Source of the DNA: Candidatus Nitrosopumilus sp.
Lineage (GTDB): Archaea; Thermoproteota; Nitrososphaeria; Nitrososphaerales; Nitrosopumilaceae
Assembly (NCBI GenBank): GCA_028377625.1
Contig: JAONKT010000002.1
Coordinates: forward strand, 1 to 50,897
Length of the DNA stretch: 50,897 nucleotides
Reading direction: 5' to 3'
In this document: positions 9,557-19,321 of the stretch, one piece after another
How positions within the stretch are numbered: position 1 is the first letter of the stretch
Layout of the letters: each line of letters begins with the position of its first letter
Program-made: the position numbers and the translations under genes
The notes under the pieces: model-generated
What the model saw: only the letters and a program-made list of their open reading frames with translations
The model's database searches: none
Told to the model about the DNA's origin: nothing

Positions 9557-10705
9557 ATGAATTTGATGTCAAAAGATATTTCTGATGATTTTCCTTCAGC
9601 AAACAAAGTTTATCTAAATAATGCATCTGTGTCGTTAATGCCTTCTCAAAGTATTGATTCCATGAAGGATTTTTTAATTTCATACAATTCACTAGGTCCT
9701 GATTCTAAGGATTCAGAATTATTTATAACTGAAAAATTAGATAATATTAGAAAAATTATTGCAAAAATAATTTGTTGTAAACCTGAAGAAGTAATTTTAA
9801 CTCAAAGTACTACTGATGGAATTAATATTGTTGCAAATGGACTTTCATTTGGTAATTCATCCAATATAATAATTCGTGGAATGACTCATGAACATCATTC
9901 AAATTTTTATCCATGGATCAAATTAAAAGATCGAGTTTCAATTAGAAATCTTCCAATAGATGATGATGGATTTTTTGAATTGAATGACTTAAAATCAAAT
10001 ATTGATGATAAAACAAAATTAGTAGCTATAAGTCATGCTCTCTACAATACTGGCTCAATTTTACCAATAGAAAAAATTTCAAAAATTATTGATAATGAAG
10101 TTCCATTTTTTGTTGATAGTGCACAAACCATTGGTTGTATTGGAGAACATGATGTCTCTAAATTAAAATGTAATTTTATGTCCTTTAATGGCTCTAAATG
10201 GCTATGTGGGCCAATGGGAACTGGTTTATTTTACTGTAATAGAAAATCAAGTGAATTACTAGAACCAAAAACAATTGGTGGTGAATCTGCAATTATTGAA
10301 AATGATAATTTAATTTTTAAAGATTTACCAGATAAATTTCAAACTGGTTTTAGAAACTATGTTGGAATTGTAGGATTAGAATCTTCTGTAAAATATTTGT
10401 TAAATTTTGGTATGAATAATATTCATAAAAAAAATCAATATTTATCTAATCTTTTTAGAGAGGAATTAGAAAAATTACCTAATATTATTTTATACGGTCC
10501 AGATGATCCAAATAAACGAACTAGTATTGTATCATTTAACATTAAAGGTTTTGATTCACAAAAAATTGTAGATAAATTTGAAAAACAAAATATTATTTTG
10601 GCTGTCAGAGAAATAATGGAAAAAAAGATTATTCGTGTATCTCCTCATTTTTTTAATACTGAATCAGATATGCTTAAACTAATTGATGAAATAAAAAAAT
10701 TATAG
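9557..10705 (+). CDS. Class V aminotransferase / cysteine desulfurase (SufS/Csd)-like
   Basis: TQSTTDGINIVANGL, THEHHSNFYPW, VDSAQTIG, FNGSKWLCGPMGTGLFY (PLP lysine), FQTGFRNYVGIVGLESSV. Confidence 0.85.
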   Translation: MNLMSKDISDDFPSANKVYLNNASVSLMPSQSIDSMKDFLISYNSLGPDSKDSELFITEKLDNIRKIIAKIICCKPEEVILTQSTTDGINIVANGLSFGNSSNIIIRGMTHEHHSNFYPWIKLKDRVSIRNLPIDDDGFFELNDLKSNIDDKTKLVAISHALYNTGSILPIEKISKIIDNEVPFFVDSAQTIGCIGEHDVSKLKCNFMSFNGSKWLCGPMGTGLFYCNRKSSELLEPKTIGGESAIIENDNLIFKDLPDKFQTGFRNYVGIVGLESSVKYLLNFGMNNIHKKNQYLSNLFREELEKLPNIILYGPDDPNKRTSIVSFNIKGFDSQKIVDKFEKQNIILAVREIMEKKIIRVSPHFFNTESDMLKLIDEIKKL

Positions 10706-10957
10706 GTTTTCTTGTTCTTCAATTACCATCATAGTTAATGTTGATTGAACTTTGCTAATTTTTCTAATTCTATTTGTAATAATTGCTCGTAATTTTTCAG
10801 CATTATCTGATGATATTTTCAAAACTATATCATATACTCCATAAACCCCTCTTACTTCATATTCTACACTTTCTTCAGCAAGAATTTGTTTTATTTCAGT
10901 AATAATTGATACATCTGTACCTAAATCTGAATTCAATAACACATAAGCAGTAGGCAC
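10700..10957 (-). CDS. Stand-alone Lrp/AsnC ligand-binding (RAM) domain protein
   Basis: AYVLLNSDLGTDVSIITEIKQILAEESVEYEVRGVYGVYDIVLKISSDNAEKLRAIITNRIRKISKVQSTLTMMVI; no HTH. Confidence 0.85.
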   Translation of the reverse strand: MPTAYVLLNSDLGTDVSIITEIKQILAEESVEYEVRGVYGVYDIVLKISSDNAEKLRAIITNRIRKISKVQSTLTMMVIEEQENL

Positions 10958-11107
10958 AATTTTATTTTTAACAAAACAGTATTTAACTTTTCATAATTTA
11001 AAAATAAATTATTTTTGAATTACATTTTAATAATTTTAATTCAATTATATTATTTTTAATATTTTTTCGTAATGCTAAAAACATAGTAAATTTCATTACA
11101 TGATAAT

Positions 11108-11602
11108 ATGAGTAAACCTGGTAATATTTGGAGAAAAGTTCATGGAAAAATTACAAAAAAACCTACTAACTTTTCTTGGTTAATTGAAGAAAAATTAGCT
11201 GGTTCTGGAATTCCGACATCTATGGATGAATTTGATTGGCTACTAAATCAAGGAGTAAAATCCATTGTTACCATGACTGAAAATGCTTTACCTGGTGAAT
11301 GGACTAAAAAAATTGATTATCTCCATGTACCAACTGCTGATTTTCATGCTCCTGATATGGAAGGAATAGATTCTGCAGTAGAATTTGTTCATAATCAAAT
11401 TCAAAACAATCAATCAGTAATGGTTCATTGTGCTGCTGGATTGGGAAGAGCTGGAACAATTCTTGCATGTTATTTTATTAAATATGAAAAATATTCTGCT
11501 GTTCAAGCTATCGAAAAAATTAGAAAAGAGAGACCTGGTTCAATTCAGTCTGATGTACAAGAATTAGCTATAAGTTATTATGAAAAATATGTAAGAAATT
11601 AG
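11108..11602 (+). CDS. Dual-specificity/PTP-type protein phosphatase
   Basis: Active-site P-loop VHCAAGLGRAGT (HCX5R) and DFHAPD. Confidence 0.9.
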   Translation: MSKPGNIWRKVHGKITKKPTNFSWLIEEKLAGSGIPTSMDEFDWLLNQGVKSIVTMTENALPGEWTKKIDYLHVPTADFHAPDMEGIDSAVEFVHNQIQNNQSVMVHCAAGLGRAGTILACYFIKYEKYSAVQAIEKIRKERPGSIQSDVQELAISYYEKYVRN

Positions 11603-11603
11603 T

Positions 11604-11750
11604 TTAAACAAATTCAGAAACTAATTTTCCGTCAACATTTTTAATTTTCAATGTTATGTTTTCTTGAAAATGTAAAGTCAATCCACCTTCAGCATCTGGA
11701 TCTTCAACCTTTACCAATTCCAACATTTTGATTTTGTCAAATTTTCCCAT
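11604..11750 (-). CDS. Small conserved-looking protein (48 aa), paralogue of the next ORF
   Basis: Reverse ORF MGKFDKIKMLELVKVEDPDAEGGLTLHFQENITLKIKNVDGKLVSEFV*; below the track cutoff; similar to 11761..11913. Confidence 0.68.
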   Translation of the reverse strand: MGKFDKIKMLELVKVEDPDAEGGLTLHFQENITLKIKNVDGKLVSEFV

Positions 11751-11760
11751 TCATAATCAC

Positions 11761-11913
11761 CTATTCTGGAATTGATACGGTTTCAATTTTTCCGTCAACT
11801 GGTTTGATAAACATAAACCTGTTATCTTTTAAGATGAATGTAATTCCACCCTCTTTATCAGGTTCTTCAACTTCAAGAATTGGTTGTCCTAATAGACCAT
11901 CGTATTTTGCCAT
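11761..11913 (-). CDS. Small conserved-looking protein (50 aa), paralogue of the previous ORF
   Basis: Reverse ORF MAKYDGLLGQPILEVEEPDKEGGITFILKDNRFMFIKPVDGKIETVSIPE*; shares M.K[YF]D...L.VE[ED]PD.EGG[IL]T.......VDGK. Confidence 0.7.
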   Translation of the reverse strand: MAKYDGLLGQPILEVEEPDKEGGITFILKDNRFMFIKPVDGKIETVSIPE

Positions 11914-11943
11914 TACTGATTTAAGAAAAAAGTTCCTTATATC

Positions 11944-12480
11944 CTAATTGATTGTAACTTCTATTTCATTAGAATTATTCTTTATACTTCCTGGTTCAGT
12001 ATAGTCATGTTTTTGCCATGATGAAAATACTTCTGCTCCAATCTTATGTTTACCTTTTCCTAAATCAGATGCTTTGAAAACAAATCTTTCATTAAAGTCA
12101 AGAAATTCTTCTCTAACTTCTTCTTCAGAAAGTCTGATAAATGGTTCAAAGTTTTTTGCTATTTGAACCCAAATTCTTCTATCTTTCATTGGATTTACTA
12201 ATTTTGGATTTCTTGTCCAAAAAATTGCGGCTTTTCGGTATGAATCAATAGTTCTTCCTAGTTCTTTCTTTCTAAATCCACCAGAAGTTAATTTTATACC
12301 ATATTTCAGTTTCATTGAAACATCATTGTTATTGTATGCTTTAGTCCAATTTGCTTCATTGAATGCATTTCTAAGAGCTCCTTCGATTGAAAATTGAACA
12401 TTTATCTCAATATTTTCATCTGATGAGTACTCTTCTTTAGATTTTACGAGCGTTATTTGTGAAATTTTGCTTTCTGCCAT
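11944..12480 (-). CDS. Conserved hypothetical protein
   Basis: 178-aa ORF with typical codon usage; no family recognised. Confidence 0.65.
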   Translation of the reverse strand: MAESKISQITLVKSKEEYSSDENIEINVQFSIEGALRNAFNEANWTKAYNNNDVSMKLKYGIKLTSGGFRKKELGRTIDSYRKAAIFWTRNPKLVNPMKDRRIWVQIAKNFEPFIRLSEEEVREEFLDFNERFVFKASDLGKGKHKIGAEVFSSWQKHDYTEPGSIKNNSNEIEVTIN

Positions 12481-12530
12481 GACTACATTTCATATGATTT
12501 ATATCCGCAATAAGTGCTTTTTCTGAATAC

Positions 12531-12803
12531 ATGAATGCGCAAGTAATCAGTTCAGAAGCAAAAGAACTCAGTATTTCTATTAAAGAAACTGATATTGGGG
12601 TATTATACATAATTCAACACGAACTTCTAAATGCTTCAAATGTTGATTTTGCAGGTGTAATTGTTAAACATCCATTAACTAATGAGTGCTGGATGCGAAT
12701 TAATTCTAGTACCAAACCATTAACTGAAGTTAAAAAATCAGCTGAATCTGCAATTAAAATGGCTGAAGAGTTCAAAGAATTATTTAATTCAAAATTAAGG
12801 TAA
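12531..12803 (+). CDS. rpoL: DNA-directed RNA polymerase subunit L
   Basis: DIGVLYIIQHELLNASNVDFAGVIVKHPLTNECWMRI matches the RpoL/Rpb11 core. Confidence 0.88.
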   Translation: MNAQVISSEAKELSISIKETDIGVLYIIQHELLNASNVDFAGVIVKHPLTNECWMRINSSTKPLTEVKKSAESAIKMAEEFKELFNSKLR

Positions 12804-12809
12804 ATTAGA

Positions 12810-13127
12810 TTGAAATTTTGCCCCAAATGTGAGGTTAAACTAAAAAAAGGTGATTCTGGCCTTGAATGTTCAAAATGTGGGTATACTGAAGGAGAAAAAG
12901 TAAAACAAAAGAAAAAAACTACTACTGAAAATGAACCTGATTTTTCACTTCTTGCTTTTGAAGGGGATGAAGGTGAAGATACTAATCCTACAGTAAAGAT
13001 TGATTGTGAAAAATGTGGTCATGATGAAGCAGTGGCTTGGATGTTTCAAACTAGAAGTGCTGATGAACCAACAACTAGATTTTATCGTTGTCAAAAGTGC
13101 AAGTACACTTGGCGTGATTACACATAA
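12810..13127 (+). CDS. tfs: Transcription factor S (TFIIS-like)
   Basis: N-terminal CPKC...CSKCGY zinc ribbon; C-terminal CEKCGHDEAVAWMFQTRSADEPTTRFYRCQKCKYTWRDYT; TTG start. Confidence 0.94.
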   Translation: MKFCPKCEVKLKKGDSGLECSKCGYTEGEKVKQKKKTTTENEPDFSLLAFEGDEGEDTNPTVKIDCEKCGHDEAVAWMFQTRSADEPTTRFYRCQKCKYTWRDYT

Positions 13128-13161
13128 GGTTTAACTGGAACTTATAGACAAGAAAATTAAA

Positions 13162-13908
13162 TTGACTTTCGGAGCTAAGACAAGTGGTTCAGATGATCTT
13201 AAAGCTATTATTTCTGCAATTTCTACATTAGTCGAAGAAGCAACTTTTGTTGCCACTGCTGAAGGAATTACTTTTAGAGGAATGGATCCGTCTCATGTTG
13301 CTCTTATTGACATATCTTGGCCAAATTCTGCATTTGAAAAATATGAATGTGACAGTGATATTAAATTTGGAGTTCGAATAGATGAATTTTCAAAACTTAT
13401 CAAACGTGCAGATAAAAAAGATAGTATTGAAATCAGTATTTCTGAAGAAAATATGTTACTTGTAACAGTTGGAAAAAATAAAAAATACAAAATACGTCTT
13501 ATTGAAAGTTCTGCAACTGATACACCATTACCAAAAATTCCTTATGATTCAAAAATAATTTTAACTTCATCAAAATTTGATAAAATTCTTGGTGATGTAC
13601 AAGTTGTATCTGATTATCTTACTATCAATACATCTGATTCTAAAGGTGATTTTTCTGGAAAAGGTGACTCTGGAGAAGTAATCATAGATCTTGATAAAAA
13701 TGCTGAGGATATTGAAGAAATTTCTTCAAAAGCTGATAGTGTTGGTACTTACAGCCTTGAATATCTTAATCCCGTAGTTAAAGCAGTAGGCAGTAATGCT
13801 GGTTTCATTACATGTGAATTTTCTAGTGCAAAACCGCTTAGAATTGAGTTCAAAGTTGCAAATATAGGCAGAATTCACTTTTACCTTGCTCCACGCGTGG
13901 AAAGTTAA
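13162..13908 (+). CDS. pcn: DNA polymerase sliding clamp (PCNA)
   Basis: GITFRGMDPSHVALIDI, SLEYLNPVVKAV, PLRIEFKVANIGRIHFYLAPRVES; TTG start. Confidence 0.94.
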   Translation: MTFGAKTSGSDDLKAIISAISTLVEEATFVATAEGITFRGMDPSHVALIDISWPNSAFEKYECDSDIKFGVRIDEFSKLIKRADKKDSIEISISEENMLLVTVGKNKKYKIRLIESSATDTPLPKIPYDSKIILTSSKFDKILGDVQVVSDYLTINTSDSKGDFSGKGDSGEVIIDLDKNAEDIEEISSKADSVGTYSLEYLNPVVKAVGSNAGFITCEFSSAKPLRIEFKVANIGRIHFYLAPRVES

Positions 13909-13943
13909 AGCATTTAAACATTAAATAATTCAGTTAGTTTGAA

Positions 13944-15347
13944 TTGAAACTTATTTTAAAATACGGTGGAACTTCCATATCCAATACAAAAGACATTCAA
14001 GCAGTAGCTAAACATGTTAGTATCTTATCTAAAAAACATCAAATTGTATTAGTTTGTTCTGCAACAAGTGGAACAACTGATGATCTAATTGAAATATCAG
14101 AATCCATAAAAAAAGAAAATAAATCTAAAGCAGAACAAATTGCATCAAAAATCACAAATAGACATAAACAATTAGCAAAACAAACAATTAAAAAATCTGA
14201 TATACAAAAAAAATTATTACTAAAATTAAATGAAGATTTTACTGAACTTCTTGCACTAATAGATGGTTTAGTTTTGTTAGGAGAAGTAACATCAAGATCA
14301 ATGGATTATTTAATATCATTTGGTGAAAGATTATCTGCAAAATTAATTTCATCTGCATTAAATGATTTAGGAAAAAAATCAATTTCTTTAACTGGTAAGG
14401 AAGTAGGTATTGTAACTGATTCTAATTTTAGTGAATCAAAACCACTTATGGATACAACTAGATTAAGAGTATCAAAAAGTATAGATGCATTACTTTCTAA
14501 AAAAACAATTCCTGTAGTAGGTGGATTTTCAGGTGCAGATCAACATGGACATACAACTACATTTGGTAGAGGTGGATCTGATTATTCAGCAACAATAATT
14601 GGATCTTGTATAAAAGCAGATGAAATTTGGTTAATGAGTGATGTTGATGGATTAATGACTGCTGATCCAAAAATTGTTAAAAATGCAAAGTTACTCAAAG
14701 AAGTATCATACATTGAAGCAATTGAAATGGCTTTATTTGGTGCTAAACAAATTCATCCAAGAACATTTGAGCCTCTGTTAACAAAAAAAATTCCAATGAA
14801 AATTAGAAATTCATTCAGTACAAGTAATGAAGGAACTTTAGTTACTGCATCACCTTCAACATCTGTAAAAAATACTGTAAAATGTGTAAGTAATATTCGT
14901 AATAACGGATTAATTGATATCCGAGGTGGCAGTATGATTGGAACCCCTGGAACTGCAGCTAAAATATTTGCAACTTTAGCAAAAGCTGGAATTAACGTAA
15001 TGATGATTTCTCAAAACCCTTCTGAATCAAGTATTACTATTGTAGTAAAAAATACTGATCTTGATAAAGCTGTTAGTGCATTAGAGATGGATCTTTTAGG
15101 AAAAATCATTAAAAAATTAGAAGTAACAACTGGAGTGTCTATTATTGCATTAATTGGTTCTGGCATGAGAGGAACAATAGGTGTGGCATCTAAAGTTTTT
15201 GCTGCAATTGAGAAAAATAAGGTCAATGTATCTATGATTACTCAAGGTTCATCAGAACTTAATCTTGCATTAGTTGTAAAAAATTCTGATACTAATTCAG
15301 CAGTACGTGCAATACATGAGGCATTTACTCTTGATAAAATCAATTAA
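13944..15347 (+). CDS. lysC: Aspartate kinase
   Basis: KYGGTSI, TTFGRGGSDYSATIIG, two ACT domains; TTG start. Confidence 0.94.
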   Translation: MKLILKYGGTSISNTKDIQAVAKHVSILSKKHQIVLVCSATSGTTDDLIEISESIKKENKSKAEQIASKITNRHKQLAKQTIKKSDIQKKLLLKLNEDFTELLALIDGLVLLGEVTSRSMDYLISFGERLSAKLISSALNDLGKKSISLTGKEVGIVTDSNFSESKPLMDTTRLRVSKSIDALLSKKTIPVVGGFSGADQHGHTTTFGRGGSDYSATIIGSCIKADEIWLMSDVDGLMTADPKIVKNAKLLKEVSYIEAIEMALFGAKQIHPRTFEPLLTKKIPMKIRNSFSTSNEGTLVTASPSTSVKNTVKCVSNIRNNGLIDIRGGSMIGTPGTAAKIFATLAKAGINVMMISQNPSESSITIVVKNTDLDKAVSALEMDLLGKIIKKLEVTTGVSIIALIGSGMRGTIGVASKVFAAIEKNKVNVSMITQGSSELNLALVVKNSDTNSAVRAIHEAFTLDKIN

Positions 15348-15384
15348 GACAAATCATTTAAAGTAATAAAATTAGTCAAAATCA

Positions 15385-16845
15385 TTGAAAAAAATTATTA
15401 TTATTTTGATTATTGGAATTTTTATCACTAGTATAATTTCTGTTTCATCTTTTTCAGATCAATATGTTGATGCTGGTTCTACCAAAAAAGTTCACTTTAC
15501 GCAAACATTTTCATCTTTTCAGGATCCTGGATTGGGACATGAAAATTATCAATTAGCATTAATTTTATCTCCTAATGAGGGCACAATTTATGACGGTTCT
15601 ATGACATTCACGTCTAGTGAATCTGTCAAAGTAGTTGTTTTACATGAAATTAATTCTAATGATGTACAAGGTCAAGACATATGGACTGTTAATGAAAATA
15701 CAATTTATGGACTATCATTAATTGATCCAGAAAAAAAATCAGGTTCTTTTGAATTTACAGGAGCTGGAGTTGGATTACATTCAACTAATTCTAAAGAATT
15801 TACTACTACTGTTAGTGTTGATGGTTGGATTAGGGGACAACCTACTGAAATTCTTACACAAAAACTTGAATTTGAAAATGAAGATTCGTCATTATTACTT
15901 TCAAGAGTAAATGTTGCATCTACAATTCCAATGCATAAAGGAATGCATAATGGAAATGAACTTTTTTACATAATTACTGATGCTAGTGAAAAAAATTATG
16001 TTAATACTATTTCAGAAAAACAAAAATGGAATATTCAATTATCTAAATCTATACAAGATATTCCAGAGAATATTTCTCAAAAAATTTTTATTTTTAAAAA
16101 TGGAATTAAAGGTGATGGAATTTTTGGATTTCAAAATGAAATTTTTTCTAGTACACCTGAACAATCAGATTATTCAGCATTAGGATCCATTATCGAAGTT
16201 ACATGGAAAAAAGGTCAAAAGGAAATAATTTTTGAATCAGAATCAGATATAATTGATGCTGAAAAATCTGGTAGAATTGAATTTAATGAAACAAATGTAA
16301 TTGTTAATGCTCCTCAAATTAAGTGGCTAGATGGACAAATGAAAATACGCTCAGATAATCAAATTAATAATGAAATGTCATTTTCTGGAGGTCAAATTAC
16401 TGAAATAAATGAAGATGAACTTTTTGTAACTTTTGTAGCTCATAGAAGTTGGGATTCTGATGGAAGAACTATTTACTATATTGTTACTGATGCAACTCCA
16501 TTAGGACCAGCAGAATTAATGGGTGTTGCATATTCACCTACATCTTCAAACCTTTCAACTCATTCATCAGTAATTGATCTTTTTCAATTTAAAAATGGAA
16601 TCAAAGGATCTGGTTCATTAGGTTACCAACCAGAAGTCTCAAATTTTTCTTTTAATGAAGAAAATTACAGCCCACTTTCAGAAGTTTATCTTATAGAATG
16701 GAATAATTCTAAATTGGCAAAAATTCTACAAACAAAATCTGATATTGATTCATTTCAAAATGATGACTTACTTACTGTTAGTATTGCTCGACCAACAAAC
16801 AGCGAATACATCATTAATTCCCCAATAATAGATCCATTTCAATAG
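15385..16845 (+). CDS. Exported protein with an internally duplicated ~120-aa domain
   Basis: Signal peptide MKKIIIILIIGIFITSIISVSSFS; repeated YI[IV]TDA...FKNGIKG[DS]G..G[FY]Q; TTG start. Confidence 0.75.
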   Translation: MKKIIIILIIGIFITSIISVSSFSDQYVDAGSTKKVHFTQTFSSFQDPGLGHENYQLALILSPNEGTIYDGSMTFTSSESVKVVVLHEINSNDVQGQDIWTVNENTIYGLSLIDPEKKSGSFEFTGAGVGLHSTNSKEFTTTVSVDGWIRGQPTEILTQKLEFENEDSSLLLSRVNVASTIPMHKGMHNGNELFYIITDASEKNYVNTISEKQKWNIQLSKSIQDIPENISQKIFIFKNGIKGDGIFGFQNEIFSSTPEQSDYSALGSIIEVTWKKGQKEIIFESESDIIDAEKSGRIEFNETNVIVNAPQIKWLDGQMKIRSDNQINNEMSFSGGQITEINEDELFVTFVAHRSWDSDGRTIYYIVTDATPLGPAELMGVAYSPTSSNLSTHSSVIDLFQFKNGIKGSGSLGYQPEVSNFSFNEENYSPLSEVYLIEWNNSKLAKILQTKSDIDSFQNDDLLTVSIARPTNSEYIINSPIIDPFQ

Positions 16846-16893
16846 GAGTTTCGCTAAACGGATAAATTAGTTAATAAAAAAATTATTTTAAAA

Positions 16894-17688
16894 TTGACTG
16901 GTAAACTCTACATTGTTGGTGTTGGTCCTGGACATCACGATCATATGACATTTCGAGCTAAAGAAGTAATTACTGAAAGTGATACAATTGTAGGATATGA
17001 AACCTATGTAAATTTAGTTCAAGATCTAATAAGTGGTAAAACTATTCATCGCTATGCTATGACACAAGAAGTTGAAAGAGCCCATCAATGTATTGATCTT
17101 GCAAAATCAGGAAAAATTGTTTCATTAGTTTCTAGTGGAGATCCTGGAATTTATGGAATGGCTGGATTGATTTATGAGACACTTGCAGCTACAGGTTGGG
17201 ATCCTTCTGATGATCTTAAGGTAGAGATAATTCCTGGAGTATCTGCATTGAATTCTTGTGCATCTATTGTTGGTTCACCTCTAATGACTGATTTTGCAGT
17301 TGTTAGTATGAGTGATCTTATGGTACCATGGGAAATTATTCAAAAACGTGTAAAATCAGCTGCACAGGGGGATTTTGTACTTGTAATTTACAATCCTAAA
17401 AGTCAGAAAAGAATTCATCAATTACAAGATACTCAAAAAATTCTTCTTGAATATAGGAAACCTACAACACCTGTTGCAATTATTAAAAGTGCATATAGAG
17501 AATCCGAAGCTATTGTGATGACAAATTTAGAAAATTTACTTAATTTTGATGAAGAGTTGGGAATGACTAGTACTGTCATTGTTGGTAACTCATCAACATA
17601 TACTTACAAAGATTTAATGATCAATCCAAGAGGATACAAATCAAAATATAATTTAGAAGAACAAACAAATCCAAATCTTAAAGTTTAG
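16894..17688 (+). CDS. cobJ: Precorrin-3B C17-methyltransferase
   Basis: LYIVGVGPGHHDHMTFRAKEVI, VSLVSSGDPGIYGMAGL, EIIPGVSALNSCASIVGSPLMTDFAVVSMSDLMVPWE; TTG start. Confidence 0.93.
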   Translation: MTGKLYIVGVGPGHHDHMTFRAKEVITESDTIVGYETYVNLVQDLISGKTIHRYAMTQEVERAHQCIDLAKSGKIVSLVSSGDPGIYGMAGLIYETLAATGWDPSDDLKVEIIPGVSALNSCASIVGSPLMTDFAVVSMSDLMVPWEIIQKRVKSAAQGDFVLVIYNPKSQKRIHQLQDTQKILLEYRKPTTPVAIIKSAYRESEAIVMTNLENLLNFDEELGMTSTVIVGNSSTYTYKDLMINPRGYKSKYNLEEQTNPNLKV

Positions 17689-18734
17689 AAACTTTTCTTA
17701 ATTGCTTCAGATATCTCTTCACTAAGATCTAGTTTTTCTCTAATTGGAGAAATCACTTTAACAAGATAATTACCAATAGTTTGTTTTAAATCTCCTGGGT
17801 GTATTTTTCCTTTTTCAAAATCATTTTTCAAATCTTTATAATTTGAATATGATACATTACCTCCAAATTTATCCGGTCTCTCAATATCTATTTCATTAAA
17901 TTCATGAAAAATTATTGTTTCAGCAATTGCTAATATGGGATTATTTTCTATAACTCCTTCATCACACCATGCTTTGTTAATTTTTTTCTTAATTTCATCA
18001 TCTGTATTGTGGATAAATATACCTGAATTTGGATCTGATTTACTCATTTTACTAAGTTCACCCCCAAATTCTTCATTTTCTTGTTTTTTTAATCCTGGAA
18101 GTAATTTATGATGAACAGAAACTGGAACTTTCCATTTCATTTTAGGAAAAATTTCTCTAACTAACATGTGTATTTTTCTTTGATCCATTCCAGCATGTGC
18201 TATATCTACATCCAAATAATGAATATCAACTGCTTGCATTGCAGGATAAAGTAATCTGGCAACATCAATTTTTTCATCACTTTCTGAACGTCCCATAATT
18301 GTTAAAGTTCTCATGGTTCTTTTCAATGACATATGTTTTGTAAATTTTACAAGATCTGACCAGTACTCTGGATTTTTTTCATACAACTCTGAACCTAAAA
18401 CAATTTTTGCATCTGGACAAACTAATTTGAAAGCATCTTGATAATATTTCGAAACTTTAGAAATTGTATCCCAATCACCACCTAGTTTATCGTTGATAAC
18501 TGTGTGCCAGTCTGCAAGAAAAATTGTGCAATTTACTCCAGCCTTAATAAAATCATTAATTTTAAAACCAGTACTAATTAAACTGCCTAGATGTAAAAAA
18601 CCAGAAATTTCTAAACCGATGTAATGATTTGGCGATGACTTTTCATCAAATAATTTAGTTAACTCCTCTTCAGTTACAATTTCATCTGTTGTTGGAGAGT
18701 TTTTAATCAAATTTACTTTTTCAACAGTATTCAA
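17685..18734 (-). CDS. tyrS: Tyrosyl-tRNA synthetase (archaeal type)
   Basis: YIGLEISGFLHLGSL, ADWHTVINDKLGG, HYLDVDIAHAGMDQRKIHMLVRE, KMSKSDPNSGIFI (KMSKS). Confidence 0.93.
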   Translation of the reverse strand: MNTVEKVNLIKNSPTTDEIVTEEELTKLFDEKSSPNHYIGLEISGFLHLGSLISTGFKINDFIKAGVNCTIFLADWHTVINDKLGGDWDTISKVSKYYQDAFKLVCPDAKIVLGSELYEKNPEYWSDLVKFTKHMSLKRTMRTLTIMGRSESDEKIDVARLLYPAMQAVDIHYLDVDIAHAGMDQRKIHMLVREIFPKMKWKVPVSVHHKLLPGLKKQENEEFGGELSKMSKSDPNSGIFIHNTDDEIKKKINKAWCDEGVIENNPILAIAETIIFHEFNEIDIERPDKFGGNVSYSNYKDLKNDFEKGKIHPGDLKQTIGNYLVKVISPIREKLDLSEEISEAIKKSF

Positions 18735-18826
18735 ATCAAAACAACTTTTAAAATCTAAGCCTATAAAGTTTTCAAAATTATTACTATATTTTGAATCTTT
18801 GAATATGGGATAATTTTACAATATTT

Positions 18827-19018
18827 ATGACTCTTGAAGAAGGACTGGAATTAATTAATAATTATAAAAAAGGCTTAGAAAAATTTTTAGAAACATTACC
18901 TGAACAATCAGTTCAATTAGGCTCTGAAATGATTCAAACTCTTGCTTTAAATTCTAAAAACCAAATTGCAAATTTAGAAGCAATTGAAAAATCACTAAAA
19001 AGACCTGCAAAATCTTAA
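18827..19018 (+). CDS. Small hypothetical protein
   Basis: 63-aa ORF MTLEEGLELINNYKKGLEKFLETLPEQSVQLGSEMIQTLAL... in a gap between genes. Confidence 0.6.
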   Translation: MTLEEGLELINNYKKGLEKFLETLPEQSVQLGSEMIQTLALNSKNQIANLEAIEKSLKRPAKS

Positions 19019-19039
19019 TCTGTTTAATTTTTAGAGTAA

Positions 19040-19228
19040 TTACTTACAATTTTTTTTATGTTTTCTTAATTCTTCACTATAATCAAATTCAGCACCACAT
19101 GCACGACACATTTCTTTTTTCTTATTGTGGGCTTTTTCTTGATGTTTTTTCAGTCTTTCAGAATCTGGTAATGTAGTTCCACATTTTTTACATTTTAAAT
19201 CATCTTTACTGGATCCAAATAATCCCAT
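19040..19228 (-). CDS. Small double C2H2 zinc-finger protein
   Basis: CKKCGTTLPDSERLKKHQEKAH and CRACGAEFDYSEELRKHKKNC. Confidence 0.85.
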   Translation of the reverse strand: MGLFGSSKDDLKCKKCGTTLPDSERLKKHQEKAHNKKKEMCRACGAEFDYSEELRKHKKNCK

Positions 19229-19321
19229 ACTATTCTAAATATCTAATACTATAAAAAATAATTTTGTATAGATTTTTTTTAAAATAATTTCAATAAATTA
19301 TAAAATTTTATGTTAAAATTA

